DNA of 64,000 bases from Enoplosus armatus (taxonomy: Eukaryota > Chordata > Actinopteri > Centrarchiformes > Enoplosidae), in contig NC_092196.1 of NCBI RefSeq assembly GCF_043641665.1, forward strand, positions 14,629,692-14,693,691. Reading direction: 5' to 3'. Position numbers and translations under genes: made by a program. A model generated the notes under the pieces. The model ran no database searches, was not told the DNA's origin, and was given only the letters and a program-made list of their open reading frames with translations. How positions within the stretch are numbered: the stretch's first letter is position 1; every line of letters begins with the position of its first letter. Positions 14,301-28,110 of the stretch are shown here, piece after piece.

Positions 14301-17300
14301 CTGAGGTAACTTCTGCTCTCTAAAAGCTGCAGTGAGGCTAACGAGGAGGAGCACCTGGTGCGCAGCGCCTGAGGCTGCGGCCCTATAGGTAGGGGTTAGT
14401 GGAAGGAAGGGAGGGGCAGGATGGAGATCGCACATACAAAGCCATCTTGTTTCAGGCCAGGCTCAGATGGAGCGGCTCTGTTGCCAAGGGTCCAGAGCCC
14501 TACATCCTGTCGTCCAGTGAAAGACCCAGTCTTCAAACAAGTTGCATGAACAAAGAGCCATACAGGCTCTGTGCATGAGCACCCATACACCACCCGTCCA
14601 ACACATAGAAAGAGTACACTGTATTTTACTGTATCTCCCTTCATCTCTGTTTTTACTTCCCAATGCCACCCTTATTCGACTCTAAGTATTTCTCAAGAGG
14701 TCACGGTTTCATACCCTAACTCCCACAAAACAATGCAATTAAGTAATTCTCTGTAAAACACACACAGCTTGGTCAAAACACACACAGTCACTCCCCCGTC
14801 ATCGTCTCCCTGTGTTTCACCCTCGGGCAGCAACAGCATAATGCCTTCCAGATGTTAAGATGCTGTACTCTCCAGCCTTACCAAACCTTGGAAGTCAGTG
14901 CCCCTCTCTCATGGTGTTAATGGTGCCCAGGAGGCCTCTGAGGGGGGAAGGGGGTGTCACAAGACCTTTCAAGTTCCTACTGAGCCTACAAAAAGACCTC
15001 AGCATCCTTTCCTTTTCACAGGGTAATCACTGATCTGTATTCTTTTTGCACCGATCAGCAGGGTCTCAAATGAAAAGCTGCATGAGGAACATGGGTGTGG
15101 TTTAAAAAGACATCCTGGTAACATTTGAGAAATGAAGGTGTGCTTACAAACAGGATAACAAAGTGCTCTGCAGCTGTTCAGATGGGTAGTGGTGGTAAAT
15201 ACTATTAGGTTTCATTTGTCTGCATCCTGGGGTTGGGCCTTTGGGTATCTTGTGTCAGCTGCTCCTCATCAACTTATTACAATCCTACCAGTGTTTCTCT
15301 TCTGTCCTTTTCTCGGCCTAGTTCTAAAAGCTTGGAGCATAAAAAAAAAATCAATGGCTACTCTCAAGAGCAAGCTTGTGTTACCATCTTCCCTCCTTTC
15401 CCTCCTCATGACCCGCACTAAATGATCTTGTGTCACAGTCTCAGATTTATGTTCCATACAATGTTCCAAGCTGTGCTCTATTAATCTGTAAAAGGCCAAT
15501 CATTAGGGCCCTATCTGTTTCACAGTATGGACAATAAAACGCCCCGGGACATGGTAGAGGTTCCACAGTCCCTCAGGCCATGTTTTTTAAAATGCTAATC
15601 TCCTCTTAAAGCTAGTGATGGAGCTCATCTGTCTGCTGTAGAAACTGTTACTTGATTTATGCTCATTTGTTGTGGACTTTTGTGGTGGTTGGATTATGAC
15701 ATGCAACCGTCAGTGACACAGGACTGTTTCCAAACAAGGTTTTTGGGTGTTTCTGTTATTTTGGCAACTTGCAGCATAGCAAGGACAGACTATTTAGCAT
15801 GGCCGGGGCAAAGGGACGTGATGTGAAACGACACAACGACATTTTAGCTGGCCAATGGATCCACTGAGGCCATGGGTGAGCCTCAGACTCAAACCCAAAG
15901 AGGAGAGAGTGAGCTGGAGAGAGTAGGAAAAAGCTCCAGGCTGAGGAGCTCTGTGAGAAAGTGTCCATCTGCAGCACATGTTGGACTCAGCCCAAAACAA
16001 ACAAGTTAAAATTAAACCACAGAAAGACAGCCAATCTCCGTGTTTAAAGTTCTTACAAACAGAGGATTACCGTGTTACCATTTCAAAGGTCTGAGAAATT
16101 GACAGTTTTGTGGTTTATCCCACCACAATACAACCAATAATGTCTGGAGCTACACCACTGGCTGAGGCACTGCTGGTTGCCAAATAATGAAGGAAGATAG
16201 TACATAAAAGTTTGAAAGAAAATGTCCTGAAATTCTCGCAGGTGCCTTCAAGAAAGTTGTTAAAGAACTTTTATCTTTCATTTTCATTTTCCTTTAACCG
16301 GTAATGTTACTCATTCTCATGCTTAAGTAAACGCAATGGTAACATTTTCAGGGAAATTATAAAACCACATTTGAAATATATGATGTCAATCTTAATTGTG
16401 ACATTCATCGTCCACTGTATTGTATAGTACAGTGGCGTCTTCAAATTATAATAACACACTTTAGGGTGCGATCAACAGTACAGTAAATATCATACATATT
16501 TACACTTTAATAACTAGTGTGGCAATATGCTCACTTGACACTGCTACCAAGTGCTAATAAAAAACAGGGAACTCAATGTATGTCTGCTCACTGGAGATAA
16601 AACAAGACGTTAATAAGTCAAGCCACAGTGTGTAGAATCATCAGTTTCAAGTAAGAGTTCAAAGAGTGATGGTCATGAAATCACCATTTGAATCACATTT
16701 CCTGCCGAATGTGTGTTCAAAGGTCGACTTTTAACATCAGCAGTTTATATTTCAGCAGTTGTTGACAACAAAAACAAAAATGTGCCTTCTCCTTATGGTT
16801 AAGATAAACAGAACATGAAGGCCTCTGAGCACATGTGAGGTACTCTCCTACCTGTCACAAATAATGATTCATTCAAATTAAATCTGACTGAGAGGAATCC
16901 AATGTTTAAATTTGGTTGGCTTTGACCTTGTTAATTAGGTTTCCCCAGAAGCTTTGTTATGGCCTCAGAGTGAGTGTATTTGTGGTCGCTGTGGTTGCCT
17001 CTGTTGAGGTTTCCCAGATCCATATGATATCCAACTGTGAGCAGCAGCCCCCGCCTCCACCTTTACCAAGGTCTGCCCCACAAGTCTCTGCACAGGGAGA
17101 GCAGCTCCAATTTGTGTTAAGGTTGAAGAGAGTCCGTTGACGTTTGATTTGACTCTATGATGCCATCTAGTGGTGAGTAACAATAATCAGGTGTCACTTT
17201 GGTGTGTCCTTGAAGAAAATGCTGTTGAACAAGGGGAAAGTATTTCAACATGAAAACTTAATTTTGTTATGCCTACATTAACTCGACAGATCGTAGAATA

Positions 17301-19079
17301 TTAAATGTTTGTCTTGAAGTGAGGATATTCACCGGGTTGTGCACTGGGATTTATTTGGGGATTTACTTTGTTGAATGCAACACGTGGGGGAGCCAGAGAT
17401 CAGTGACTTCCATGCAGCAGCTTCTGCAGTGCACTAAAGTAAGCCCCTGGACAGAACAAAGAGCCATCAGAGCAAACATTCACATGTGTGTTCTTTCTCC
17501 TTGCATAAGCATTTAACCTCATGAACAGATGTCACTGGTAGGTTTGGAGGATATCATGCAAAGGCTTCAGAGCCCCAGATGATGTAGGAGGGTCTTTGCT
17601 GTTCAACTGGAAAAAATATTTACAGTTTATTATTCCCAAAATGCATGATATCATCCTTCAAAATCTCCTCACAAAGCACATGCCCCTCCTAAACCCAGTT
17701 TTCTCACCCAAGAACGTATCAAATAGAGGCTATTTCAAATCCAAATGATCACTCATTGACTTTTCTTTCTGTTTCTGTCTCTGAAAATAAAAAGAAATGT
17801 CTTGTTAGAAGAAACTGAATCAGCTTCTGTCTGAGCTCTTTGTCTGTCCCCCATCATGCAGCCCCTAAACATTCCCATATGGCTATGGTGACAAGCTTTA
17901 TGTTACAGAGCAATGATCGTCTCCTGGGACCATCAGGCTCAGATAAGATAGTTAGACCCTCCCTCAAACGGAGGACCTGAAACCCACTGTCAGCAAGCAT
18001 CTGTCCTGCTGAAGTGTCCTGGAGAATGACCAATTTAAGGGTGTTTTTTGGCTTCTTTGCAATCGCATTAAAAAAATGTGGCTTTCCTTACAAAAACAAG
18101 TCAAATGATTCATAGTTTTCTCTTGAAACTGCAACACTGTACAAATAAAACAATAAAAATGTGTCTTGCTTTATCTTGTTCAGGCTTCTACAGTTTTAAT
18201 CAGGGGGATATGTGGCAGATCCTCTGACTCATCCTCCCCCGCCAACTGGGAGTTTCTGGATAAAACTGATTGTTGTAGGTACATAGTTGAGCTAAGGGGG
18301 GGCCTGAAAGGGGTAGATTGTTCTTAAAGAGGCCTTCTCCTATGACTCAGCTGGGCAAGAGAGAGCCTCCCTTCACAAAACAATATAACAAAACAATGTC
18401 ATTACTGTGAAAGGAGGTCTTCAGTCTCAGCTGAGACTCTCAATAGCCATCAGGACTAACACTCCCTCATTTCCAACTGAAGAGAGTTGTTGCATTTAAC
18501 ATGAGCAGACAGAAAGTATGGCCGTGGAAAGGAAGGGATAGTTTGAATTAAAACAGACAACTTAAAGAGAGGGATTTAGGTTGGCAACTATATGCTAACT
18601 TCACATTGGCAGGCAGAGATCCAAATCTACTAAATGCATGCTCAAACCACAGGATGTAGTGTCTTAGCTAATAATCAAAGGTGAAGGTGAGGGTAAAATA
18701 GTGGAACAGTGTGAATCACAGTGTGATTATTTTAAGTATATTGAAATAATGCAATTAAGAACTGGCGGACAGAGGGGTGAGGGATTTCAAAGTTAAAGGG
18801 GATCCACTGCACGTGGTGTCCAGTAAGCAGAACAGGAGGTCATCTGATAGGAAACAAGACTGGGAAAAAAGTCTTCCAGTCTGAGGCGATCTTTGGCACA
18901 GCTCCACCTCTTACACTGATTTTAAACACTCTTCCTGTCTTTTGTAGACCCTCTAGAATTGACCAGTAAATTTGACATTTCCTGTTTGTTATCTGGTTCC
19001 TGCAGACCTTACTGTGCACCCTTTCACATTTCCAGGTCAGCAAACTATAGCCAGTCATTTTTGTTTATGAGAACTAATT

Positions 19080-19260
19080 TTTAGCCATGCTGGCAGTGTG
19101 GCCCTAGGGATGGCAATCTAAGTCGGTCGGTCCATCACTTTGTTCCAGATGGGATGGATTACCACAAAATGTTGTACAGATATTCATGAAGAGGATGAAT
19201 CCTACTGACTTTGGAGATGGCTTAACTTTTCCCGTAGCGCCACCAGCAGGTCAAATTTGT
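19080..19260 (-). repeat. Dispersed fish repeat fragment
   Basis: Reads in reverse orientation like the longer copy at 60570-61095. The shared phrases are the 'gccatgctggcagtgtggccctaggga' type end, the 'ccatcactttgttccag' region and the 'gcgccaccagcaggtc' region. This is a partial copy; the family is not named with confidence. Confidence 0.55.
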
Positions 19261-22200
19261 GACTTAACTTGTGCCACCATGAGGTTTACATTTGCCTCAC
19301 ATAGCGCATCATTCACTTGTATAAATTATACATATTCATTACATTCTTCCCACATAAAGGTTTTGAATGCAGATCATGAGTGATCAAGCAGGCTTGCATC
19401 TGGAATGTCGCAACTCCTGTGAATCTTTCCAAGAGAGTTAGCATGAAATCAGATATACTTATGCTACTTATTTACAGTATCCTTCCCAAAAGCACACATG
19501 CATTCCAGATATGACCTATGCTCAGTTTAATGATCAAGGGAAGAACACAATCCTTGGCAGGGGAATTCATCTTACTCAATGTTGTGGTATGCAAACTCTT
19601 AACTCTCAGTGGGGAGTTTGTGCAGTGTGAGGTCTGCATAGAAATCAAGGACAAAGTGTTGAAGCTAGATTCTAACTAAGTTTGGCTACGAAGACTAATG
19701 ACTTCGTTTGCGGAAATGCGTACAAGTTGTAGTTTTACTCTGAAATTCCTATGAGCTTCTGACAAAGTTGAGTAAGCTTAAACTGTTAAATATCTATGCT
19801 TTCCTATGTGTATATAGGAAATCCTGTCTACAGAGTCTGTCCAGCCACCCTGACACTGGCATCATTTCTCTTGCACAAGATAAAGAAAATGGCTTCAAAA
19901 TGCCAGCAGAGACACAAGGAATCTGAGGACACAGAGGGACCTCTGTTAGACTCATGCATTTTCCATGATCACATTACAGTAAGCTTTGCTTCAGTAAGTA
20001 AATGGACAACACACATATTGTTGCATTGTGAATGTCTCTTGTGTTATTCTCCGTTTTCACAAATCTACTGGTTGAACATTAAGTACGTGCTCAGTTAAAG
20101 TAGATACAGAGAGGGTGAGAAAAAAACATCTGGCCACCAAACTGAAAAAAGGTCACACTATCAGTGTCCTGAAAAGTCATTAGTCTCCAGATGGTACTCG
20201 ATGTGCACTCATTCCTTTCCATGTAGTCAAGGGTTTCTCCTAGTCCTTTTCATTGTCATATTTTAATGCCATTTCCCCTTTGTCACAGGAAAGGGTTTAA
20301 AGAGGTAACACTGTCTCCTGGAGTCCCTTAGCTCCTTCATGCAGTTCACTTGTATTTCCAGACGGCTCATTTCTTTCACTTCCCCTCACTCACTGTTCTT
20401 GCGCTCTGGCATGTCCACAAAGAGCATGTAGATAAGTAACCTGCACTGTTTACCAAGACTGAGTTCAAATAAATGTTGGGGAGTTTTCATGGAAATCACA
20501 TAGTTATTTTTTGTTACTAATCTTTTATTCCATCACTTCCCGTTTTATTATTATGTTGGCCAGGGAATTCCACTCTGATATGGCTTCTCTGTTTTCTCTA
20601 ATAGCAGGAGGACAAACTTGAGACAATACACAAATGATAACTATCTTCTGTGACAAGATTAAGGAGTCTTTTTTTCTTAAGGATGGAGAAATTGATATAA
20701 AAGGTGAATCCATTGTTTTTCCGTCTACGTTAGTATCTCCTTTGTAAAAACAACTAAATTATGAACTATGCTGCTGGAGATCAACACTGTCCTATCATCA
20801 CCACATAAAACAAACCCTTTGTTGTGAGAAAAAAAAATCCTGTGCTAGAGCTGCCATTTTTCACACCATTAATTATTCAGTGACTCACTTGTGTAAACAG
20901 CACAGTTAATCCCAATGAGCTGGAAATGCATTGGGGCCGACCGACGAGGCTCTCTGGGGTCATTTCCTGCATGTCTTTGGACACAAACAGTAAGTGCACA
21001 TTGAAAATGAAGCTGATAGTGATCACACTGCAGGCTCGAGTCCAACACACTTTTGAACATTTCAGTTCTGTTTGGCAGCAATCTTTGTTTTGTTATCGGT
21101 TCCTAAGACTTTGTTGCTGGGAAACACAGAACCCTTGTCAGGAGATTAAAGCCTACTGGCATCTGACCAATTTATTGAAATTTCAATAGCAACCTTCTGA
21201 GTCTGATATTACTGTGTGCATAAACCTCCTGGAGTGAGAGAGGAGGGCATGTAATGCCTCTTTTTAGTTTTTGTGAATAGGGAGTGTTTTAGCAACCTGA
21301 CTGGAATCTAAATGCTTGTTTTCTTAACTGAAGCCTCCTGTTTGTCTTTCAGGGTCTCCCTTGTTGCATATCTTCTTCTATCATCTCCTTCTGCTCCCAT
21401 CTGAGGGTCTGCTCAAATAACCTTTGACCCTGACTGGATTAAAGACGTCTTACTGTGTGCAGCTGTTTATTCTCAGCATTCTCACTTTCCCTATTCTAAC
21501 AACACATTGTTCTGGTTTCTATTAATCATTTCTGTGGGTCACAAGAGCTCAGGGAGGATGTGATTACACTATGTGCTCTATGCCCTCCGACAAAATCTGT
21601 GTCTCAGCCTCCACACTTGTTGTTAATTGCTGGAGATATGTCTCCCATGAAGTAATCACAGTAATAAGATGACTCATCACAAGCATCCTTACAACCACTC
21701 CATCAGTGATTGAGGGCAATTACCCCCCATTTTAAGGAATTCAAATCCAGGAATATCCCATACTCTTAAAATCTGAAACAACCAAAAACAGGATGTGACT
21801 GTACGCTCTGTAGTGTGGAAATTCCACAGATTGTACTTGCATCTTCCTGAAAGTGAAAGCCGTAGTCACAGAAAGATGTTCTTAGGAAATAAGCCAACAT
21901 GTTTGTTTTATTACAAACCTATTTACTGTGCTACGTCATATCTCATTTCTGAATCATTATTACATCACAAATGATCCAGCAGTGATAACAATGTTGTTTA
22001 AGCTTAGTCTAAAAAAATCGGTCTAAAATATGCAAACATGGTGCTGGTAGAGCTGCAAACACTCAATCTGTCTTGAAATGTGGGTGTGTGGGTGTGAATC
22101 TATGCGCTGGTAATCTTAAGAAGTGTGGGCAAAATGAAGCCTTCCAGCATACAAAACATTTTTGATGGTTTAGCTTGAGTGAGAAAAGAAGCATTAACAC

Positions 22201-22803
22201 CATCACTGAAAAAAAGATTGTTTAAAACAGTTTAAAGTGAGTTTATATTTGTAAACAAAGCAGTAAAACAAGCCTATATTTTCAATTACAATCAGTTGAA
22301 ACCCATAAAAAATATTTCAATACGTACATTTTGCTCACATGTATATGGCCATTAAAAAGAGACTCAGTGTTTCAAACCTATTTATATATATAACTGATTT
22401 GCTGAGCTATTGTTGAGAATAGAGGAAGTGTCTCAACATGAACTACATCTTCTATGGCTTATTATGTTTCTTCAGCATTGAATTGCCTTGTTGTTGAAAG
22501 GTGCTACACAAATAAACTTGCCTTACCTTGGTGTCTTTTGTTTAATTTGTAGCCTACAGCGATTTTAAAAGATCTACCAGTCAATTAGTAATCACTCATA
22601 ACAAACAGACCCGAACAACATGACAAGATACTGTCAAATTAAATAATTAATAAAATGACTCCATGTTAATGTGCTAAAAACATACTGCATCATAACAGTA
22701 GAACTGGAAGGCTGTGTAACACCGCCTGACTCATGAATAGCAAATACAGCAATAACAAAATATCCCACACACACAAACCACCATCCACTGTACAGAGAAA
22801 GTG

Positions 22804-22804
<1 letters not shown>

Positions 22805-22888
<84 letters not shown>
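22805..22888. repeat. Compound (TG)n-(GA)n microsatellite
   Basis: A TG run (22805-22845) is followed directly by a GA run (22848-22888). It lies only 145 bp before the start codon of ICAM-like gene 1, so it falls in that gene's promoter or 5' UTR. Confidence 0.95.
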
Positions 22889-22892
<4 letters not shown>

Positions 22893-23032
22893 GTGTGTGT
22901 TGGCTGTATCTCTCTCTCTCCCTCTCCTCTGAATGTCCTTCGTTGGTTTACTACGGACCAGGACAGCGCAGCCCCAGAAGAGAAGCTGAGCAGAGCTGGA
23001 ATAAACGACAGAGGGGACATTGTTCAAGTCAA

Positions 23033-26000
23033 ATGAGTGAAAGAACATCATTTGTTCGACTCTTCGTGGGGTTCCTCCTCAGTGCGGCAGGTAGGCGGAT
23101 TTCACTTTCTTTGCTGTAACTATGTCTGTGCAGGCGTTATAATGTATATAATGTATGTTTTTGTCTCGTCATTCCTCATAGGACATCTTTTAATGACAAA
23201 GCATGGACTCTATATGAAATACACTGAAATGTGAAAGCGCTGCTTAGACACCACGCGCGTGTTCATTAACACAAAATAGCTGCAGGTAAAACTGTTACAT
23301 GGCTGAGGCGCACAACTTTGTTTTAACCAGAAGGGAGCGGTGTCTTATGAAAAGACAAAGACAGTCGGCTCAGTGAGAAAACAAACTGTCTAGTTTCTAT
23401 TTCTGTAGGCTGTTGCTCGATTTACATAAATAAAAGTTGAGGAATAGCCTACATTTATTTTACAACTTTGAATTTTTTATTAGTGGGCTGAAAGGATTTA
23501 GAGGAATATGTAGGTGAGGCCACAGACAACATTGCTTACCTTAATTGCAAACCTCCCATTCTTAAAGATCTGAATTTGATCGCATTATATTCCACATATA
23601 CACGTCTTAATCTTCCCCCATTTTGTGATATTTTTGTTATTGATAAAATATTTTGACAAGACTGTGTAGGAGGGCATAGAGCACTAGTGGGCCGAATCAC
23701 ATCCTCCCTGAGCACACGTGACCCACAGAAATAATACAATCAGAACAACGTGTTTGTAGTTAATAGAGGGAAGTGAGAAAGCTGAGAAAACAGCTGAGCA
23801 CAGAAATACATCTAACATCCACAAATATCATCATGGGGATTCTTTGAAAGCAGTAAAGATCAAAACAAGTCAAGAGTTTCTGAAACACATCCAAACGCAT
23901 TGCCAAATATCTTAATGTGATATTCGTTTTTACTACTTTTGTTAAAGCTAAGACGTTTGACTGCTTTTCAAGTCGTAGGAACCAAGTGAAAGGCTTTTGT
24001 AGCTAGTCGGGATAATTTGGGGAAAGCACCCATGACTGGAAGTTGACGCGACAGCGATGGTACAATAAGCGAGTCCTCTTTAAATTACTGAATTATTTCC
24101 CTTTTTTATTAGCTGTAACTTGTCGCTGTGATTTAATTTAGTCTTTCTCACGCAGGTTTTGGATGCGACATGTTTTCAGCTTGTCCTTTTCAATCTTTGC
24201 TGACCAGATTTGGCTTCTTGTGCTCACATGTTGCTCAAAATAAAAAGTGAAAGTCTAGGTTTTTTTTGCACTACTAATTATTTCCTCTAAAGAAGAATCG
24301 TAGTATAGTATGTAATGATAGACAAAATGCTTCAAAGGCCCTCTTTTACAAGGTATTGCTTACTCGGAGGTAACTGGAAGTAAAGATTTGACTAAGTCAG
24401 AACTACAGCTTCCACGAGTCTTTGACATACAGTGGGCATGTATTTGGATAACCCCCCTCCTTTTTAATGACCTTACTGACAATGCATAAAAGGCAAACAT
24501 TACAATGAAATGTTTGTCTTGTGGCAATTACTAACTGCACTCCCACGCTGTAGGTGTACATGCCTCCTGTCCCATTGAGTTGAGCCCCCCCAGTGTTGTG
24601 GTCAAATATGGAGACCCAGTCTCCATCAACTGCAGCACATCGGAGACCCTGCTCGAAGGAATGGGCTGGGAAGCTACAAACGGAGGCACAGGTTTAAAGA
24701 AGGTCAACCATTTGAGCTGGACTGTGGCGAGCCTAACTGACTGGACCTTCTCTCCCTTGTGCTTCTTCAATCCATCACGTGATAGTCCATTTGGACAGTG
24801 CTCCATGAGCCCACAAGTTGTACTTTACAGTAAGTTTTGTTTATTTTTTCACAGAACAGAATGATATGATGACTGTGTCTGATAACATCTACTTTTTCTC
24901 CAGCATTCCCAGAAACCATCAGCATCAGATTCAGCGGTGGCTCAGGTGGTGTGGTGACAGAAATGGAGAAATTTAACTTATCATGTGACATCAACAATAT
25001 AGCACCTATTCAAAATCTCACTGTAAGGTGGTACAAAGGAGACACCATCGTCTACACAGACACTTTTGACAATCCCAGTAAGGAACCAGTGAATCACTCA
25101 TCTGTCTTCAGCTATACACCAACTAGACAAGACAACAGAGGCACGTTCAGATGCGAGGCACATTTGGACCTGGGGCCAGAAGAGCCACAACTTAATGTAT
25201 CTTCACAAGAGTATATTATTACAGTTTACTGTAAGTATATCATGTGTACCTACCCATTTGAAATGTCCCTAAAGGCTATCTGTTATGTCTTATGAGTTTG
25301 GATTGGACTATTTTCACTAGAGCTGCAACGATTAGGTGATTAGTCGATCAACAGAAATGTATCAGCAACTATTTTGATAAAGTAATTTGTGAGGAAAGAG
25401 GAAGTCCCAAACACGTTTGACAGTTTCAGCTTCTGAACTGTGAGGATTTGCCACTTTTTCTTCACTTCATTTTTCTCTGGTTTTTGACGTCTTATAGACC
25501 ATTAATCGATTAAATTGAGAAAATAATCATCAGATTGATCGAAAATGAAAAGAATTGTTAGTTGCAGCTCTAATTTTCACTAAATTATAATAAGTTCTAC
25601 TAGTTTTTCAGGAAGTGCAGCTGTAAATGATCTTGGCCTAAAGAGACCAGACATGTCTTCAGTTAGTTCTCGTTCTCGTGTCTTAGCTGCTTTTCATCTG
25701 TTAAATAAAAGAAAACAGTATAAGTGGTTGCTGTGTTTGCTTCTGTTTAGTTGGACCAGATGTACAATGTTCAAGTCCTGAGTTTCTGGAAGGGGAAACT
25801 TTGGAGAAAGTATGCCCTGTGACAGGAAATCCCACTCCGCTTGTCACATGGCTGAAAGACGGACAGCCCACAGACCCGGCCGTCCCCCTGAGCAGGGAGA
25901 ATGCAGGGCTGTACACCGTTGAAGCTGAGGGCTTGTCCTTCGTCCAAAAGAAACTCCAGGTTCTTGCATTGTGTGAGTGTCACATCCAGTCATCAGCACA

Positions 26001-27181
26001 AACAGCCAAGTCACATCTCCAGGATCTTCTGTAATATTGTCTTTTTTGTAGTGTTTATATTTGCAAATTGCTTGATGCACAAATAAAGTTTGGTCTAGCT
26101 GCTCTTAGGGTGCCAGATGTAGTGGTGGAAGAAGTGCTTAGATCAATAAAATCGAAGTATTAATATACTTAAAGTATCAAAGTATAATATCAGACTATAA
26201 TTATATATATTTTTGGATGATTAAGGCATTGATGTGTGGGCAGCATTTTACTGTTGTAGCTGATTAAGGTAAAGCTAATTTGAACAATTTACCGTTGTAA
26301 CTACTGTTGGGTAGTTTAATCTGTAACAATACATCATATTATATAACTTGATCATATGTTTTGTACGTAAAATGTGCAAAGTAATAGCTGTATGATAAAT
26401 GTAGTGAATAAACAATATTTGCCTCTGAAATGCAATGGATTAGAAATATAAAGTAACATGAAATAGTCAAGTACTCAAGTATCTCAAATTTGTACTTAAG
26501 TACAGTACTTGAGTAATTGTGCACAGTTACATTCCACCACTGGCGAAGCGATGTATAGTCACTCCACTGTAAGTCTAAAGTGTTTTTGTGTTTTTGCTTT
26601 CAGATGGACCAAAGTTGATGTGTCCCAGCACTTACACTGCACTGGAGTACTCTCCTCACAACCTCACCTGCATTGTTGAGGGCTATCCTAAACCTGAGAC
26701 GAGCTGGTACAAAGATGGCGAGGAGGTGGAACTTCCAGAGAACCTAACAAGAAGTGACATGGGGCAGTACTTGATCACAGCTTCAAACAGTCTGACAACT
26801 GTCAACCACACAGTAGAGATTACTGTCATATGTAAGTTATTTTGATGAAAATCCTAAATGCCTACTATTATCCTAAGTGGTTTCTCTGACTTCTATTGTT
26901 TAAATTGTTGTCTCTAGACCCACCATCACAGATAGTTGAGCTTGAAGACTCTGAAGTCGACGTTGGCTCTACTATGGGGCTGAAGTGCTCCTCCACAGGC
27001 AACCCACGACCAAAATATGTCTGGAATTATTACCGGACTGCCAATGTGATGGAGGAAAATGAAGATGGAGTGTCCTGTCTGCTCATACACAATGCTACCG
27101 CATACAACATGGGCTCCTACACGTGTCACGCCTGGAATGTCAGAGGAAATGTCTCTAAAACAGCCAGACTCACTGTAAAAG
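23033..27181 (+). CDS. ICAM-like gene 1: five Ig domains, no visible membrane exon
   Basis: ICAM-type immunoglobulin-superfamily adhesion protein, a presumed ligand for leukocyte integrins. Exons: 23033-23090 (signal peptide), 24554-24829 (D1), 24904-25230 (D2), 25751-25972 (D3), 26604-26831 (D4), 26918-27181 (D5). Every border is GT-AG and every intron is phase 1, giving 458 codons so far. D1 has the N-terminal Cys, the B-strand Cys and two later Cys of the fish ICAM-like type, with a GMGWE motif. D2 opens FPETISI and contains LTVRWYKGD and FRCEAHLDLGPEEP, typical of ICAM domain 2. Each Ig domain is one exon. No transmembrane or GPI exon is visible before gene 2. If the last intron is retained, the frame ends after ten more residues at about 27214. 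The 3' end is therefore open: the product could be soluble or could splice to a downstream exon. Confidence 0.8.
25318..25572. mobile_element. hAT-like MITE in ICAM-like gene 1 intron
   Basis: A 255-bp element with terminal inverted repeats TAGAGCTGCAAC / GTTGCAGCTCTA, flanked by a perfect 8-bp direct repeat ATTTTCAC (25310-25317 and 25573-25580). The 8-bp target duplication and the termini fit a non-autonomous hAT element of a type common in fish. It has no coding capacity and sits in the D2-D3 intron. Confidence 0.85.
26120..26542. mobile_element. Non-autonomous DNA transposon in ICAM-like gene 1 intron
   Basis: Inverted termini AGTGGTGGAA at the left and TTCCACCACT at the right bound an AT-rich interior. 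The right part contains repeated AAGTACTT/AGTACTTGAG palindromic phrases. I know this CAGTGGTGGAA-ended pattern from fish genomes. The left terminus has one mismatch and I could not define the target duplication. It fills most of the D3-D4 intron. Confidence 0.65.
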
Positions 27182-27243
27182 GTAGGGTCAATATAATGTA
27201 TTTACCACTGTAATTGTAAATAATCATTCATTAGCGTAATCAA

Positions 27244-27533
27244 AGAGCACCACTTGTTCTGTCAATGGACAGTACAACAGTGCTTTTATCTTCTTATTCC
27301 CATTACTTTTCAAATGCAACACTGACCTGCTGCTGAAGGAGCTGTGGTGCTCAGCATGCTGTGTGTTGAAATAAAACATTGATGGCAGCAGTGTTGCACT
27401 TCCAATAGATTTCCAATATTTACAGAGGAACAGCAGGGACCAAATATCAATTCCCTGACTCATCCACTGGGCAGTATTGAGCAAGCACTCCTTTGCACAT
27501 GCAGACACTGAATGTTGATGTGTACTTCAATAA
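27244..27533 (-). repeat. Repeat copy A, inverted partner of the TYK2 intron repeat
   Basis: The reverse complement matches 59638-59955 almost throughout. Shared blocks include GCATGTGCAAAGGAGTGCTT, AGCATGCTGAGCACCACAGC and TGTCCATTGACAG. Copy A lacks a roughly 17-base segment present near 59699-59715. Termini and family are unclear. It lies just downstream of the last visible exon of ICAM-like gene 1. Confidence 0.85.
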
Positions 27534-27789
27534 ACATATTTGAAGCAGACAGATGACAGCTGAGGACTCGCCCAGTTCAGACGATGTTTCTGTGATAAAG
27601 GGACTTCAGGATCTGGCAGCCTTCAGGCACAATGGCCGTTCTCTTGTTTCAAAGCCTTCACCTGTCCCATCGTGGGCCGGGGCCTACAGGTAGACAGTCA
27701 TCTTTCCAAAGTGACCGTGACAGAGCAATGAGATTACTCTCTTCGTCTTTTTTCAGGTATCGTTTATGGAACATAACGTCTTTGTCAGG

Positions 27790-28110
27790 TAGAGTTTGAA
27801 ATGTCTCAACAGCTATTGGATGATTGCCAAGACACCTTCATGTCTCAGGATCACTTGTAACAACTTGGAGAGTTCAATATTTCAACTTGCTCAAAATTTT
27901 TGACTAAAAACTTATGACATTCCTATCCGCTGTACTTTTAGCTTTAGCAAATGTTAGCAGGCTAAACTAAGGTGAACATGGTAAACATTATACCTGCTGA
28001 GCTTCAACATGCTAGCATTGTCACTGTGGGCGTGTTAGCATGCTAGCATTTAGCTGAAATCATCGCTGTGTCCACAGTACAACTTCACAGAGCCGTAGAC
28101 TAATATTTAG
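27790..28110 (-). repeat. Dispersed fish repeat copy
   Basis: Read on the - strand it resembles 60570-61095. Shared phrases are the GTTAGCATGCTAGCAT block and the region reading like 'gaaatgtctcaacagctattgga'. It lies between ICAM-like genes 1 and 2 and has no coding potential. Confidence 0.6.

Larger units (their letters stand above)
1411..22700. other. About 21 kb with no recognisable gene
   Basis: Open frames in this stretch are short, frequently overlap on opposite strands, and show no family motif I recognise. No chain of frame-compatible exons with GT-AG borders could be built. It contains microsatellites, homopolymers and two dispersed fish-type repeats, listed separately. It could be intergenic DNA 5' of the ICAM-like cluster or a long intron of a gene lying outside the window. 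The sequence alone does not decide this, and conserved non-coding elements cannot be judged without an alignment. Confidence 0.6.

Noticed and set aside
22733..23119. 128-aa open frames on both strands across the TG/GA microsatellite
   Set aside because: They translate dinucleotide repeats (Cys-Val, Arg-Glu, Thr-His, Leu-Ser) and overlap on opposite strands.
27627..27689. A 63-bp phase-1 open segment with consensus acceptor and donor downstream of ICAM-like gene 1 D5
   Set aside because: It would splice in frame, but the encoded peptide is neither hydrophobic nor Ig-like and matches nothing in the other three ICAM-like genes, so chance is more likely.
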